64,000 nucleotides of DNA, taken from Tropicimonas sediminicola (GTDB lineage Bacteria > Pseudomonadota > Alphaproteobacteria > Rhodobacterales > Rhodobacteraceae). The notes beneath the pieces are model-generated. The model did no database searches and had not been told where the DNA came from. It was given only the letters and a program-made list of their open reading frames with translations. Location: positions 471,976 to 535,975 of the forward strand of contig NZ_FZOY01000003.1 in assembly GCF_900188335.1 (NCBI RefSeq), written 5' to 3'. Both the position numbers and the translations under genes were made by a program. The stretch's first letter is position 1. Every line of letters begins with the position of its first letter. Below, one piece after another: positions 19,338 through 29,402 of the stretch.

Positions 19338-19631
19338 TTGCCTGGTGCTGCCGGGCGGTACGATGCCGGCGGCAGAGAGGTGCCGGGCGGGACCGCAGCA
19401 GACGCGGAGTGCCGGTTTGTCGGAAAGGCATCGAAACCAGACCGGCATCGCGAAACTGGCGGTTGGGGGAGGCCGCCTCCGCCGCAGCAGGTTGTCAGCG
19501 CTATCGCCGGACGGTCGCTATGTAGCGCCAGGTCCCGGCACGCCTGGCCGATAGGCACGGAGACCGGAGCGGTCTCGCGCACCGCCCAGTTGCCGAACAC
19601 CCTTCGCCTTCCCTTGCGCTTCCTGCGCGGC
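19338..19631. other. Convergent intergenic region
   Basis: 294 bp between the ends of the Atm1-type exporter and the RND pump gene. I see no gene and no clear intrinsic terminator. Confidence 0.5.
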
Positions 19632-22600
19632 CTATTCGGCCGCGCGCGGCGGGGCGTTGTCCGGGGAGTCCGGCTGGGCGGCAGCGTCCTCGTCCGCGGT
19701 CTGGTCCGGGGCTTCGGCGCTCGAGGCTTCGTCCTCCGGCGAGATGTCGTCCGCGTTCTCGGCCTCAGCGTGCGGCGGGGCCAGTTGCTGCGGGTTGGCG
19801 CCGGCGAGCACCAGGTCCGGGGTCCAGACGATCTCGGGAGCGGAGACACGGCTGGCGTCGCGTGTCAGGGTCCAGTCCTGTGCCGCGCGGCTCCTGCGGC
19901 CGCCGGCCACCGCGCCGACGAGGTGCAGCCCGCCATAGGCGCCTTTCCAGAACCACACCCGGGCGGCGAGCATGGCGGGGGTGAAGACCAGCGTCAGGAC
20001 GGTCGCGATGCCGAGGCCGAAGACGACGGCGGTGGCGAGCTGTTTCCACCAGAGCGCGGTCGGGCTGTCGATCGAGTAGCCGCCGTTGAAGAAGTCCAGC
20101 GACAGGCCGAACATCATCGGCGCCAGGCCGGCCATGGTGGTGATCGTGGTCAGCAGCACCGGGCGCAGCCGCTGTTCGGCGGTGCGCGCGATGGCCTCGA
20201 GCCGCGGCATGTACTGGCTGAACTCCTGGTAGGTGTCGATCAGCACGATGTTGTTGTTCACCACGATCCCGGCCAGCGCGACGATCCCGGTGCCGGTCAT
20301 GATGATCGAGAAGGGCTGACCCATCACCAGCATGCCGATCAGAACGCCTGTGGTGGAGAGCACCACGGCGAGCAGTACGAGCACGGCGTTGTAGAGGCTG
20401 TTGAACTGGGTGAGCAGGATCACGAACATCAGCCCGAGCGCGCCGGCAAAGGCCGACATGAGGAAGGACTGGCTTTCCTGCTGCTCCTCTTCGTCGCCGG
20501 TCCATTGCCAGCCGATGTCTTCCGGCAGAGGGGCTTCCTCCTGTAGCCAGCGGGTGATCTCGCCGATCCGTTCGGTGGCGTTGATCGGCACCACCGAGAG
20601 CCCGTCGCGCGCGATCTGTTCGCGGATCGACGGGCGGGTGGTGGTGGCTTCGGAGGGGACCACGTCGACCGTCTCGCCATCGCCGTTGACCAGCTTCACA
20701 AGGCCCGGCGTCACGTCGGCGCGCAGGTCGTAATAGCGCTGCCCGTCGACCCGGTCGATGCGGGAGAGCTTGGGCACCGGCTTGCGGGTGATGAAGTTCG
20801 ACAGCGGCACCAGCCCGTCGATCGTCCGGACCTTGAGAGAATCGAGGGTCGACAGCAGCCGGTCCTGCTCGGGCAGGCGGACGCGGATGTCGATCTCCTC
20901 GTCGGAGGTGTCGACCCGCATCGTGTCGAGCAGGATGCCGCGGGTGACGAGCTGCACCATCGCGCCCACGGTGGCAACGTCGGCGCCGTAGCGGCCGGCC
21001 TTCTCGACGTCGACGTCGATCTGCCAGTCGATGCCGGGCAGGGGGAGCGTGTCGTCGATGTCGATCAGGCCCGGCATCGCCTCGAAACGGGCGCGGGTGA
21101 TCTCGACCGCCTCGCGCAGGCTCGACCAGTCGTCGCCGGTCAGCCGCAGGTGGACCGGCTTGCCGGAGCCGGGGCCCATCGCGAGGTTGAGCGTCTCGGT
21201 GTAGATGCCGGGGATCTGTTCCAGCTTGGACTGGATCCGTTCGAGCACCAGGTCGCCGTCGAGCTCCGGCTGGTCGCGCCGGTCCTCCCAGCGGATCAGC
21301 TCGATCTGGATCTGGCCGATGGTGTCGCGCGGGCTGCTGGCGCCGCCGGTGTTGGCATTGAGCCCGCCCTCGCCGGCAAAGGCGAAGGCGCTGTCGACGC
21401 CGGGTTCCTGGCGCACGATCTGCTCGACCTCGTGGACCAGCGCGTCCTTGTCCTCAAGGCTGAGGTTGCCGCGGGCGCGGACATATACGATGGCCTGCTC
21501 GGGCTCCGATTCCACGAAGAACTCGACGCCGTTGTTGTTGGCGCCGAAGTACTGGAAGGTCGACCACACGAAGAAGACGACGCCGGCGATCACCACGAGG
21601 GGCATGATCGGGTTGCCGGTGAGCAGCCGGATCACCCAGCCGAAGGCGGTGCGCTGGTAGCCGGCGCGGACCCGCTGTCGGCGCCACTGCACCTTGGCGG
21701 CGTCCATCGTGATCGAGGTGGCGAAGGCGCCGAGGACCAGAAGCACGGCGCCGAGGATGTGCCCGGGCGTGCCGACCGAGCCGCCGTCTTCGGGCGAGGG
21801 CAGGATGTAGCCCGGGTTCAGAACCTGCATCGCGCCGAGGAACAGCAGGTACATCGAGGGCAGGATCAAGGCCGCGCGGACGATCCACGGCCAGCGGCGC
21901 AGCGCCTCGGCGATGCGGTGGAAGCTGCGGGCGAGCCGGCCCGAGACGCCGCCGATCACCGGAAGGAACACCAGCGCCACGATCAGCGAGGCCGAGAGCA
22001 CGAAGATCAGCGTGATCGGCAGCATCTTCATGAATTCGCCCGAGACCCCCGGCCAGAACAGCATCGGCAGGAAGGCACAGAGCGTGGTGGCGGTGGAGCT
22101 GACGATCGGCCAGAACATCCGCTTGGACGCCTCGACATAGGCGTGCATCGGACCTGTGCCCTGCTGGATGCGCTTGTCGGCGTATTCCACGACCACGATG
22201 GCGCCGTCGACCAGCATCCCAACGGCGAGGATCAGGCCGAACATCACCATGTTGGAGATCGCCACGTCCATCAGCGCGAGGAAGCCGAAGCAGAGCAGGA
22301 AGGAGGTCGGGATCGCGAAGCCCACCAGCAGCGACGGCCGCGGCCCGAGCGCGGCCAGCACCACGATCATCACGAGGCCGATGGCGGTCAGCACCGAGCC
22401 CTCGAGCTGGCTGACCATGGATTCCACCTGCACCGACTGGTCGTTCGAGGCGCCGACGACGATCGCCTCCTGCAGCTCGGGCGGCCACTTGGCCTTTTCC
22501 TCCTGGATCGTCTGGCGCACCAGGGCAGCCATGTCGATCACGTTGTAGCCCTTGCGCTTGACCACCTGCAGCGCGACCGTCTTCTCGCCGTCGAACCGGG

Positions 22601-23411
22601 CGGTGCCGGTACGATCCTCGAAGGTGAGCGAGATCGTCGCCAGATCGCCCAGCGTGATGACCGAATCGCCGTTCACCTTGACCGGGATGCCGTAGATGTC
22701 GGCGGTGGTCTCGAAGGAGGAGGGGATCTTGACCGAGAAGGCGCTGCCCTCAGTCTCGACCTCGCCGGCGGCGATGAGCTGGTTGTTGTTGACCACGGCG
22801 TTGATCAGTTCGCCGGCGGTGACGTTGTAGGCCTCGAGCTTCAGCGGGTCGATGGTGACCTCGACCATCTCGTCGCGGTGGCCGGTCAGCGCGGCCTCCA
22901 GCACCGGCTCGAGCCGCTCGAGCCTGTCCTGCAGGTCGTTGGCGATGCGCAGCAGGGTCCGTTCCGGCAGCGGGCCGGAGAGGTTCACGATGATGATCGG
23001 GAACTCGGAGAAGTTGAACTCGTCGACCGTGTAGTTCTCGGCGCCCTCTGGAAAGTTCGCCTCGGCCTTGTTCATGGCCGCGCGGACGTCGGCGAGGGTG
23101 GCGGACTTGTCCCAGCCGAATTCGAACTCCAGCACGAGGTTGGCATAGCCCTCGACGGCGGTGCCGGACATCCGGTCGAGCCCGTCGAGATCCGACATCT
23201 CGGTCTCCATCGGCTTGACCAGCAGCTTTTCGGCGTCCTCTGCCGAGATGCCGGGGAAGGGGACCGAGATGAACACGGCCGGGATCTCGATGTCCGGCTC
23301 ACCCTCCTTGGGCAGGTTGATGTAGGTCATCGCCCCCGCCACGATGGAGAGCAGGATGATCCCGATGATCATGCGGGTGTGATGCGAGGCCCAATCGACG
23401 ATGCCGGTCAT
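19632..23411 (-). CDS. RND-family efflux pump, inner membrane subunit
   Basis: A 1259-residue AcrB-like pump, longer than the usual 1030-1050. Porter and docking parts (about 30-335 and 640-930) and two six-span membrane halves are present. In TM4 only the first aspartate of the usual pair is kept (LVDG, D402-G403), and in TM10 the lysine is replaced (VVNNNIVLID), as in many non-AcrB RND branches. Extra length comes from an added hydrophobic stretch between the halves (about 505-590) and an acidic, Pro/Ala-rich tail of about 100 residues. Transcribed 37 bp after its adaptor gene. Substrate unknown; an outer membrane channel gene is not nearby. Confidence 0.92.
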   Translation of the reverse strand: MTGIVDWASHHTRMIIGIILLSIVAGAMTYINLPKEGEPDIEIPAVFISVPFPGISAEDAEKLLVKPMETEMSDLDGLDRMSGTAVEGYANLVLEFEFGWDKSATLADVRAAMNKAEANFPEGAENYTVDEFNFSEFPIIIVNLSGPLPERTLLRIANDLQDRLERLEPVLEAALTGHRDEMVEVTIDPLKLEAYNVTAGELINAVVNNNQLIAAGEVETEGSAFSVKIPSSFETTADIYGIPVKVNGDSVITLGDLATISLTFEDRTGTARFDGEKTVALQVVKRKGYNVIDMAALVRQTIQEEKAKWPPELQEAIVVGASNDQSVQVESMVSQLEGSVLTAIGLVMIVVLAALGPRPSLLVGFAIPTSFLLCFGFLALMDVAISNMVMFGLILAVGMLVDGAIVVVEYADKRIQQGTGPMHAYVEASKRMFWPIVSSTATTLCAFLPMLFWPGVSGEFMKMLPITLIFVLSASLIVALVFLPVIGGVSGRLARSFHRIAEALRRWPWIVRAALILPSMYLLFLGAMQVLNPGYILPSPEDGGSVGTPGHILGAVLLVLGAFATSITMDAAKVQWRRQRVRAGYQRTAFGWVIRLLTGNPIMPLVVIAGVVFFVWSTFQYFGANNNGVEFFVESEPEQAIVYVRARGNLSLEDKDALVHEVEQIVRQEPGVDSAFAFAGEGGLNANTGGASSPRDTIGQIQIELIRWEDRRDQPELDGDLVLERIQSKLEQIPGIYTETLNLAMGPGSGKPVHLRLTGDDWSSLREAVEITRARFEAMPGLIDIDDTLPLPGIDWQIDVDVEKAGRYGADVATVGAMVQLVTRGILLDTMRVDTSDEEIDIRVRLPEQDRLLSTLDSLKVRTIDGLVPLSNFITRKPVPKLSRIDRVDGQRYYDLRADVTPGLVKLVNGDGETVDVVPSEATTTRPSIREQIARDGLSVVPINATERIGEITRWLQEEAPLPEDIGWQWTGDEEEQQESQSFLMSAFAGALGLMFVILLTQFNSLYNAVLVLLAVVLSTTGVLIGMLVMGQPFSIIMTGTGIVALAGIVVNNNIVLIDTYQEFSQYMPRLEAIARTAEQRLRPVLLTTITTMAGLAPMMFGLSLDFFNGGYSIDSPTALWWKQLATAVVFGLGIATVLTLVFTPAMLAARVWFWKGAYGGLHLVGAVAGGRRSRAAQDWTLTRDASRVSAPEIVWTPDLVLAGANPQQLAPPHAEAENADDISPEDEASSAEAPDQTADEDAAAQPDSPDNAPPRAAE

Positions 23412-23448
23412 GTCTTCGGGATCTCCCTTTGTGCCGATCCGCGAGGGG

Positions 23449-24711
23449 TCATTGCAGGACGTCTTCGCGATAGGTCACGTCGATCGGCACGCCGTCGGTC
23501 ACGTATTCCTGTCCCACGACGATGATGTCGACATTGGTCTCGAGGCCGGTGACCCAGATGCCCTCGGTCGTGTCGCGGAGGAAATCGACCGGCACAAAGG
23601 CCGCGACCGGGCCGCTGCCGTCTTCGGCCTGCGCCACCGTTCGCAGCCCGAGCGCGCCGGAATCGTCCAGCGTCAGGGCGGAGCCGGGCACGAGGTGCGC
23701 GGTCTCGCCGGCGGCGGCGATGGCGATGTCGGCGGTCTGGCCGTCGCGGATCGACAGGTTGGGGTTGGGAACCTGAACCTCGACCCGGAAGGTGCGGGTC
23801 TGGCTGTCGGCGGAGCGCGACAGGAAGGTCACTTCGCCCGAGACCTCGGCGCCCGACACAAGCCGGGCGGAGGCGGGGGAGCCGACGGCGATCTTGTCGA
23901 CCTGGGTTTCGGCGACGAAGCCCACCAGCTTGATCGGGTCGAGCTGGATCACCGTGGCGCAGGAGGAGCCGGCCTGCATCAACGCGCCCAGTTCCGCGGT
24001 GTCGGTTTCCAGCAGGCCGTCGAAGGGCGCCTCGATGGTCAGCCGGTCGATCTCTTTCTCGGCCAGCGCCACCGCGGCGGCCGCGGCCTCGACCGTCGAC
24101 GTTGCAGAATCCAGCCCCGAATTGGCGAATTCCAGCGCCGCCCGGGCCGAAGACACCGCTGCCTTGGTCGAGGCGACGCGGGTTTCGGAGGCAAAACCAC
24201 CCTCGATCAGCCGGCTGGCGGCGCGGTCGTTGATCTCGGCCTCTTCGAGCAGTGCCTGCGCCTCGACCAGGCGGGCCTCGGCGACGGGCACGCCGGCGCG
24301 TGCGGAGGCGAGCCGCGCCCGCGCTTCGGAGAGTTGCGCCTCGCGGGTGCCGGGGTCGATCTGGCAGAGAAGCTGCCCCGCGGTGACGAAGGTGCCCTTG
24401 CGGAGCGGATCGGAGACGATCTGCCCGGTGGTTTCGGCCCGCACTTCGACCTGCCGCGCGGCCTCGGTGCGCCCGCGCAGGGCGACTGCATTGTCGATCA
24501 CGCGGGCGGTGGAGGCCATGGCGACAACGGAGACGCGCGTGTTTGCCTCGGCCGGTTCCGGCTCGGCTTCGGGCTGCGGCGCCTCGTCGGTGCTGGTGGC
24601 GGTCTCCGGCTGGTCGATACCGGCAAAGCGGAGGACCGACTCGCGTTCCATCACCAGGAAATAGATGATCGCCGCTACCAGGGCGGCGACAAGGACAGAA
24701 AACCACCTCAT
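23449..24711 (-). CDS. RND efflux periplasmic adaptor (MFP) subunit
   Basis: A 420-residue adaptor bridging the pump at 19632 to an outer membrane channel. An N-terminal membrane anchor (about residues 5-22) is followed by a Pro/Glu/Ala-rich linker. Then come the lipoyl/biotinyl half-motifs (VEVRAETTGQIVSDPLRKGTF at about 88-108 and LTIEAPFDGLLETD), the alpha-helical hairpin (about 125-220) and the beta-barrel and membrane-proximal domains. First gene of the two-gene operon. Confidence 0.92.
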   Translation of the reverse strand: MRWFSVLVAALVAAIIYFLVMERESVLRFAGIDQPETATSTDEAPQPEAEPEPAEANTRVSVVAMASTARVIDNAVALRGRTEAARQVEVRAETTGQIVSDPLRKGTFVTAGQLLCQIDPGTREAQLSEARARLASARAGVPVAEARLVEAQALLEEAEINDRAASRLIEGGFASETRVASTKAAVSSARAALEFANSGLDSATSTVEAAAAAVALAEKEIDRLTIEAPFDGLLETDTAELGALMQAGSSCATVIQLDPIKLVGFVAETQVDKIAVGSPASARLVSGAEVSGEVTFLSRSADSQTRTFRVEVQVPNPNLSIRDGQTADIAIAAAGETAHLVPGSALTLDDSGALGLRTVAQAEDGSGPVAAFVPVDFLRDTTEGIWVTGLETNVDIIVVGQEYVTDGVPIDVTYREDVLQ

Positions 24712-25001
24712 CGGAGCGCGCCTTTTCCTATTCGAGCAATATACGAAACTCTGGTCTCAGATGTGCCCTAGGGGCTCCGAAGGCAAGTCTCAAGACCGAG
24801 CGCCCCGGATGCGACAAGAGTGACGCTCCGTAAAACCCGGTCGTTCAGGTCATCATATCCGCCATTTGCGCGTTATCATAGCACCGCACCTGTCGCCCGT
24901 TGCCGTGGGGCTTGGCATCCGCGCGGGCTTCGGGGTATGAGGGGGCGTTTCACAGAGCGCCGTCGGACCGACATTCCGACGCCGCAACAGGACGGTATCG
25001 C
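24712..25001. other. Divergent promoter region of the RND operon and the TPR gene
   Basis: 290 bp, visibly richer in A/T than its flanks around 24725-24760 and 24840-24890. It should contain promoters in both directions; no operator could be singled out. Confidence 0.5.
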
Positions 25002-25661
25002 ATGAGCCAGGCAGACAGTTTCATCGACGAAGTCAACGAGGCGGTGCGCCGGGACAAGCTGTACCGAACGCTCCGGCGCTACGGCTGGATCGGCGTGCTG
25101 CTCGTGGTGGTGATCGTCGGCGGCGCGGCCTGGAACGAATACAGCAAGGCCTCCAAGGCGTCGCAGGCGCAGGCGCTCGGAGACACGCTGATGACCGAGT
25201 TGCAGAAGCCCGAGGCGGCGGATCGTATCGCCGGGCTCGAGACCGTGCAGGCGGAGGGCGACCTCAAGGCGCTGGTCGACCTTCTGACAGCGGCCGAGCT
25301 TCTCGGTCAGGAAGATCCCGAGGCGGCGGCGGAGGTTCTGCGCCCGGTCGCGGCAGATCCGGCGCTGCCGGCAGTCTATGGCGATCTGGCGGCCTACAAG
25401 ATGCTGCTGCTCGGGGATGCGGCCTTTGACGAGACCGAGCGCGCGCAGGTGCTGGACCGCCTGGCCCAGCCGGGCGCGCCCTATCGCAACCTCGCGATGG
25501 AACAGAAGGCGCTCGACCTCGCGGCGGCGGGAGACACCGAGGCCGCGCTTGCGGCGGCCCGCGCCCTGCTCGAGGAACCCGGGCTGACCCAGAGCCTTTT
25601 CCAGCGGGTCAATCAATTGATCGTGACGCTCGGCGAGGAGCCCGGCGACGCGAATGGCTGA
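25002..25661 (+). CDS. YfgM-like TPR-fold membrane protein
   Basis: A 219-residue protein with a short cytoplasmic N-terminus (SFIDEVNEAVRRDKLYR), a single membrane helix (about 29-47) and a periplasmic helical-repeat domain. This matches the YfgM-like family (TPR_21), an accessory of the Sec translocon and periplasmic chaperones. The order yfgM-like, bamB, der is conserved in many Proteobacteria and supports the call. ATG at 25002; bamB follows at 81 bp. Confidence 0.85.
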   Translation: MSQADSFIDEVNEAVRRDKLYRTLRRYGWIGVLLVVVIVGGAAWNEYSKASKASQAQALGDTLMTELQKPEAADRIAGLETVQAEGDLKALVDLLTAAELLGQEDPEAAAEVLRPVAADPALPAVYGDLAAYKMLLLGDAAFDETERAQVLDRLAQPGAPYRNLAMEQKALDLAAAGDTEAALAAARALLEEPGLTQSLFQRVNQLIVTLGEEPGDANG

Positions 25662-25742
25662 ACGGCCGGCGGCACGGGCTGTCCGGTCGGGCTCCGGCCC
25701 GGCGGCACGGTCTGCGACGGGCGAAGAACGAGGGAATGAGCG

Positions 25743-27095
25743 GTGAAGGCACTGGCATCGACGATCGGGTTTGTCGCCCTGGCCATGGCTCTTGCGGGCT
25801 GCGAGCGTGAAACGCCGCTCCCGGGCGAGCGGCTCGAGATCCGTTCGCCGGAGGCGATGGCGATCGTGGGCGCGGAGGGCGCTCCCGCCATCCAGGGCGT
25901 CACGCCCGCCTCTGCGACCCGGCGCGACGTGCCCTTCTCCATGCCCGGCCAGGTTAACCATGCCGCCTGGACCCATCGCGGCGGCTCGCCCACGCACCGG
26001 CTCAGCCACCCCGCGCTCGGCACCAACCTGACCCAGGTCTGGTCGGCCGACATCGGCGCCGGTGAAAGCCGCAAGGCCAAGATCACCGCGGATCCGGTCG
26101 TTGCCGACGGCCGCATCTTCGCGATGGATTCCGAAAGCACCGTGACGGCGCTCTCGACCGGCGGCGGGACGCTGTGGTCGCGCAACCTGACGCCGTCGCG
26201 CGAGCGGACCGGGGAGGCCTCCGGCGGCGGCCTGGCGATTTCCGGCGGACGGCTCTACGTCACCACCGGCTTCGGCCAGATGTTCGCGCTCGACCCCGCG
26301 ACGGGGCAGGTGATCTGGACGCAAGGCTTCGATGCCCCGGTTTCCGGTGCGCCGACCGTGCAGGGCGATCTGGTCTACGTCAGCAGCCGCGACAACCGCG
26401 CCTTCGCCGTGCGTGCCTCGAACGGGCGGCTCCTGTGGGAATTGCCGGTCGCGCCGACCAATTCGGTCACCGTCAACGGGGCAGGGCCCGCGGTGACCAG
26501 CCGTCTCGCCGTCTTCCCCTTCGGTTCGGCCGAACTGGTGGCGGCGCTGCGGCAGGGCGGCATCCGGGTCTGGAGCTCCACCCTGGCGGGCCAGCGCCGC
26601 GGACGGGCCTATGCGGGCGTCAGCGACATCTCCTCCGATCCCGTCGTGGTCGGCAACACGCTCTACGCTGGCTCGCCCTCGGGCCGGATCGCGGCGATCG
26701 ACATCAACAGCGGCGACCGGATCTGGACGGCGACCGAGGGCGCGATGAGCCCGGTCGCGGTCGAGGGCGGATCGGTTTTCGCGGTGACCGACATCCAGCA
26801 GCTCGTGCGGCTGGACGCCGGCACGGGCGAGCTGATCTGGGCCACAGACCTTCCCGGCTTCAAGGCCGAGAAGCCGAGGCGCTTCCAGGCGGTCTATGCG
26901 CATTACGGGCCGGTTCTGGCCGGCGGGCGGCTGATCGTGGCCTCCGACGACGGCAACCTGCGCAGCTTCGACCCGCGCTCCGGCGCGCTGATCTCGGCCG
27001 TGCCGATCCCCGATGGCGCGACGACCAATCCGGTCGTGGTCAACCGGACGCTCTACGTGGTCAACACCAAGGGGCAACTCCTCGCTTTCCGTTGA
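25743..27095 (+). CDS. bamB: Outer membrane assembly lipoprotein BamB
   Basis: A 450-residue lipoprotein of the beta-barrel assembly machine. The signal peptide ends in a lipobox (ALAGC, Cys20). The body is an eight-bladed PQQ-type propeller; blades show repeats such as GRIFAMDSESTVTALSTGGG, LYVTTGFGQMFALDPATGQV and DIQQLVRLDAGTGEL. The start is a GTG at 25743, after gagggaatgag. Located between the YfgM-like gene and der, as usual. Confidence 0.94.
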   Translation: MKALASTIGFVALAMALAGCERETPLPGERLEIRSPEAMAIVGAEGAPAIQGVTPASATRRDVPFSMPGQVNHAAWTHRGGSPTHRLSHPALGTNLTQVWSADIGAGESRKAKITADPVVADGRIFAMDSESTVTALSTGGGTLWSRNLTPSRERTGEASGGGLAISGGRLYVTTGFGQMFALDPATGQVIWTQGFDAPVSGAPTVQGDLVYVSSRDNRAFAVRASNGRLLWELPVAPTNSVTVNGAGPAVTSRLAVFPFGSAELVAALRQGGIRVWSSTLAGQRRGRAYAGVSDISSDPVVVGNTLYAGSPSGRIAAIDINSGDRIWTATEGAMSPVAVEGGSVFAVTDIQQLVRLDAGTGELIWATDLPGFKAEKPRRFQAVYAHYGPVLAGGRLIVASDDGNLRSFDPRSGALISAVPIPDGATTNPVVVNRTLYVVNTKGQLLAFR

Positions 27096-27153
27096 GGGCA
27101 GGCTCGTGTAAAGGGATCGGTCTGACCCGAGTCCCCTGACCCGCGAGCATGCA

Positions 27154-28620
27154 ATGAGTTTCACCCTGGCCCTTGTGGGCCGCCCGAACGTCGGAAAATC
27201 GACCCTGTTCAACCGCCTTGTCGGCAAGCGTCTTGCGCTGGTCGACGATCAGCCGGGCGTGACCCGCGACCTGCGCGAAGGCGAGGCGCGGCTGGGGGAT
27301 CTGCGTTTCACCGTGATCGACACCGCCGGTCTGGAGGAGGCCACCGACGAGAGCCTGCAGGGCCGGATGCGCCGCCTGACCGAGCGGGCGGTGGAGATGG
27401 CCGATGTGTGCCTCTTCATCCTCGACGCCCGCGAGGGGGTGACGCCCGCCGACGAGGTCTTTGCCGACATCCTGCGCCGCAAGTCTGCGCATGTGCTGCT
27501 CGCGGCGAACAAGGCCGAGAGCAATGCCAGCGACGCCGGTGTCTACGAGGCCTACGGGCTGGGCCTGGGCGATCCGATCCGGATCTCGGCCGAGCATGGC
27601 GAGGGGATGGGCGACCTGCACGCGGCGCTGATGCCGCTCGCCGACGCCTTCGAGGAGCGCGCGGCGGCGGAGGCGCCGGAGGTGGACGTGGAGCTGCCCG
27701 AGGGCGATGAGTTCGAGGGCGAGGACGCCGCTGCGCGCATCACCGCAGCCAAGCCGTTGCAGGTCGCCGTCGTCGGCCGCCCAAATGCGGGAAAATCGAC
27801 CCTTATCAACAAGATATTGGGCGAAGATCGCCTTTTGACCGGCCCCGAGGCAGGTATCACCCGCGATGCGATTTCGCTGCCGATCAACTGGAACGGCACG
27901 CCGATGCGGATCTTCGATACCGCCGGGATGCGCAAGAAGGCCAAGGTGCAGGAGAAGCTGGAGAAGCTTTCCGTCTCCGACGGTCTGCGCGCGGTGAAGT
28001 TCGCCGAGGTCGTGGTTGTCCTGCTCGACGTGGAGATCCCCTTCGAGCAGCAGGACCTGCGGATTGCCGACCTCGCGGAGCGCGAAGGGCGCGCGGTGGT
28101 GGTCGCGGTCAACAAGTGGGACCTGGAGGACGAGAAGCAAGCCAAGCTGGCCGGTCTCAAGGAGGCCTTCGAGCGGCTGCTGCCGCAGCTCAAGGGCGCG
28201 CCGCTGATCACCGTTTCGGCCAAGACGGGCCGGGGCCTCGACCGGCTGCACGAGGCGATCGTCCGGGCGCATGACACCTGGAACCGCCGGGTGACGACGG
28301 CCAAGCTGAACCTCTGGCTCGCGGGCATGATGGAGGCGCACCCGCCACCGGCGCCGCAGGGCAAGCGGATCAAGCTGCGCTACATGACCCAAGTCAAGAC
28401 CCGGCCGCCGGCGTTCGTGGTGATGGCGTCCTTCCCGGAGAAGCTGCCGGACAGCTACAAGCGCTATCTTGTCAATGGCTTGCGGGAGGATTTTGACATG
28501 CCTGGCACGCCGATCCGGCTGACCTTCCGCAGCCAGTCCGACAAGAACCCCTACAAGGATCGCAAGAAGTCCACGCCTTCGCGCCTGCGCAAGCACCTAG
28601 GGAAGAAGCCGCTCGGCTGA
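27154..28620 (+). CDS. der: GTPase Der (EngA)
   Basis: A 488-residue double GTPase essential for maturation of the 50S ribosomal subunit. G-domain 1 has [19 protein letters not shown] and NKAE; G-domain 2 has [20 protein letters not shown] and NKWD; a KH-like C-terminal domain follows (about 375-488). The acidic linker between the G domains (about 160-200) is typical. 58 bp after bamB. Confidence 0.97.
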   Translation: MSFTLALVGRPNVGKSTLFNRLVGKRLALVDDQPGVTRDLREGEARLGDLRFTVIDTAGLEEATDESLQGRMRRLTERAVEMADVCLFILDAREGVTPADEVFADILRRKSAHVLLAANKAESNASDAGVYEAYGLGLGDPIRISAEHGEGMGDLHAALMPLADAFEERAAAEAPEVDVELPEGDEFEGEDAAARITAAKPLQVAVVGRPNAGKSTLINKILGEDRLLTGPEAGITRDAISLPINWNGTPMRIFDTAGMRKKAKVQEKLEKLSVSDGLRAVKFAEVVVVLLDVEIPFEQQDLRIADLAEREGRAVVVAVNKWDLEDEKQAKLAGLKEAFERLLPQLKGAPLITVSAKTGRGLDRLHEAIVRAHDTWNRRVTTAKLNLWLAGMMEAHPPPAPQGKRIKLRYMTQVKTRPPAFVVMASFPEKLPDSYKRYLVNGLREDFDMPGTPIRLTFRSQSDKNPYKDRKKSTPSRLRKHLGKKPLG

Positions 28621-28626
28621 ACCTGC

Positions 28627-29364
28627 TCAGCGCACCGCGCGGAGGGTCCGGGCGGCGATGAGGCCCGCGGCGGCGAGCGCGAGCAGCGCCAGCAGCCACT
28701 GGCCGCCGAAGTTCGATACGGCGACCGCGATCAGCGCCCAGATCACGCCAAGGGCATGGAACCAGCTGCCCGGGCGGCGCTGCTGGACCCAGAGCGCGAT
28801 GCCGGTGGCCAGCGCCAGCGCGATGACCGCCCAGATCGTCTGGCCGAAGACGATCCCGTAGCCCGCGCCGAGCAGCGCCAGCGAGACGCAGGAGGCCGCG
28901 GTCAGCCAGCCCGCGAAGAGCTCGATGGGCGCGCCAAGGAGCCACGGATCCTGTGCGCGCGGGGCTGACAGCATCGCCGCGAGGGCGCCGCCGAGCATCA
29001 CGAAGATCAGGATAGTCGCCCAGATCGGGCTGAAGCTCGCCACCGAGAGCCAGGGCGTGCCGGGCACCAGCGCGACCATCAGGGGCCAGCGCGGCGCGTC
29101 CCAGGCCGGATCATCGGCGCGCGCCACCAGGCCGTAGACCGCGTGGATCACCAGCCAGAGATAGATCACGCCCCAGATCGCGAAGGCATAGCCGGCCGGC
29201 TGCGCCGGTGCGTCGACCTGCGGGATCGGGAAAAGGGTGGGATCGAAGCCGTTGAAGGGAACGAAGGCGGGCGCCGCGGCAAAGGCGGCGGCCGCCGTCA
29301 CCAGCAGGATCGCTTTCATCTTCCCGGGGCTGTCGCCCGACGGGTCCTGAAGGGGGTCGCTCAT
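28627..29364 (-). CDS. TspO/MBR-like multispan membrane protein
   Basis: A 245-residue protein with about seven hydrophobic segments. The stretch AGYAFAIWGVIYLWLVIHAVYGL recalls the tryptophan-rich AFAIWxxIY motif of the TspO/MBR (translocator protein) group, which binds tetrapyrroles and cholesterol-like ligands, but the protein is longer than classical TspO (about 160). Its stop is 6 bp from the der stop (convergent) and it is the last gene of a reverse-strand run. A polytopic membrane protein is certain; the TspO link is tentative. Confidence 0.6.
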   Translation of the reverse strand: MSDPLQDPSGDSPGKMKAILLVTAAAAFAAAPAFVPFNGFDPTLFPIPQVDAPAQPAGYAFAIWGVIYLWLVIHAVYGLVARADDPAWDAPRWPLMVALVPGTPWLSVASFSPIWATILIFVMLGGALAAMLSAPRAQDPWLLGAPIELFAGWLTAASCVSLALLGAGYGIVFGQTIWAVIALALATGIALWVQQRRPGSWFHALGVIWALIAVAVSNFGGQWLLALLALAAAGLIAARTLRAVR

Positions 29365-29402
29365 GTCACTGCCTCGCTGGTCTTGCGCCGGGCAGCGGGC
29401 GA

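Noticed and set aside
21150..23525. Long forward open frame across the RND pump gene
   Set aside because: Shadow of the pump gene, rich in Asp/His/Arg/Gly and without any recognisable motif.
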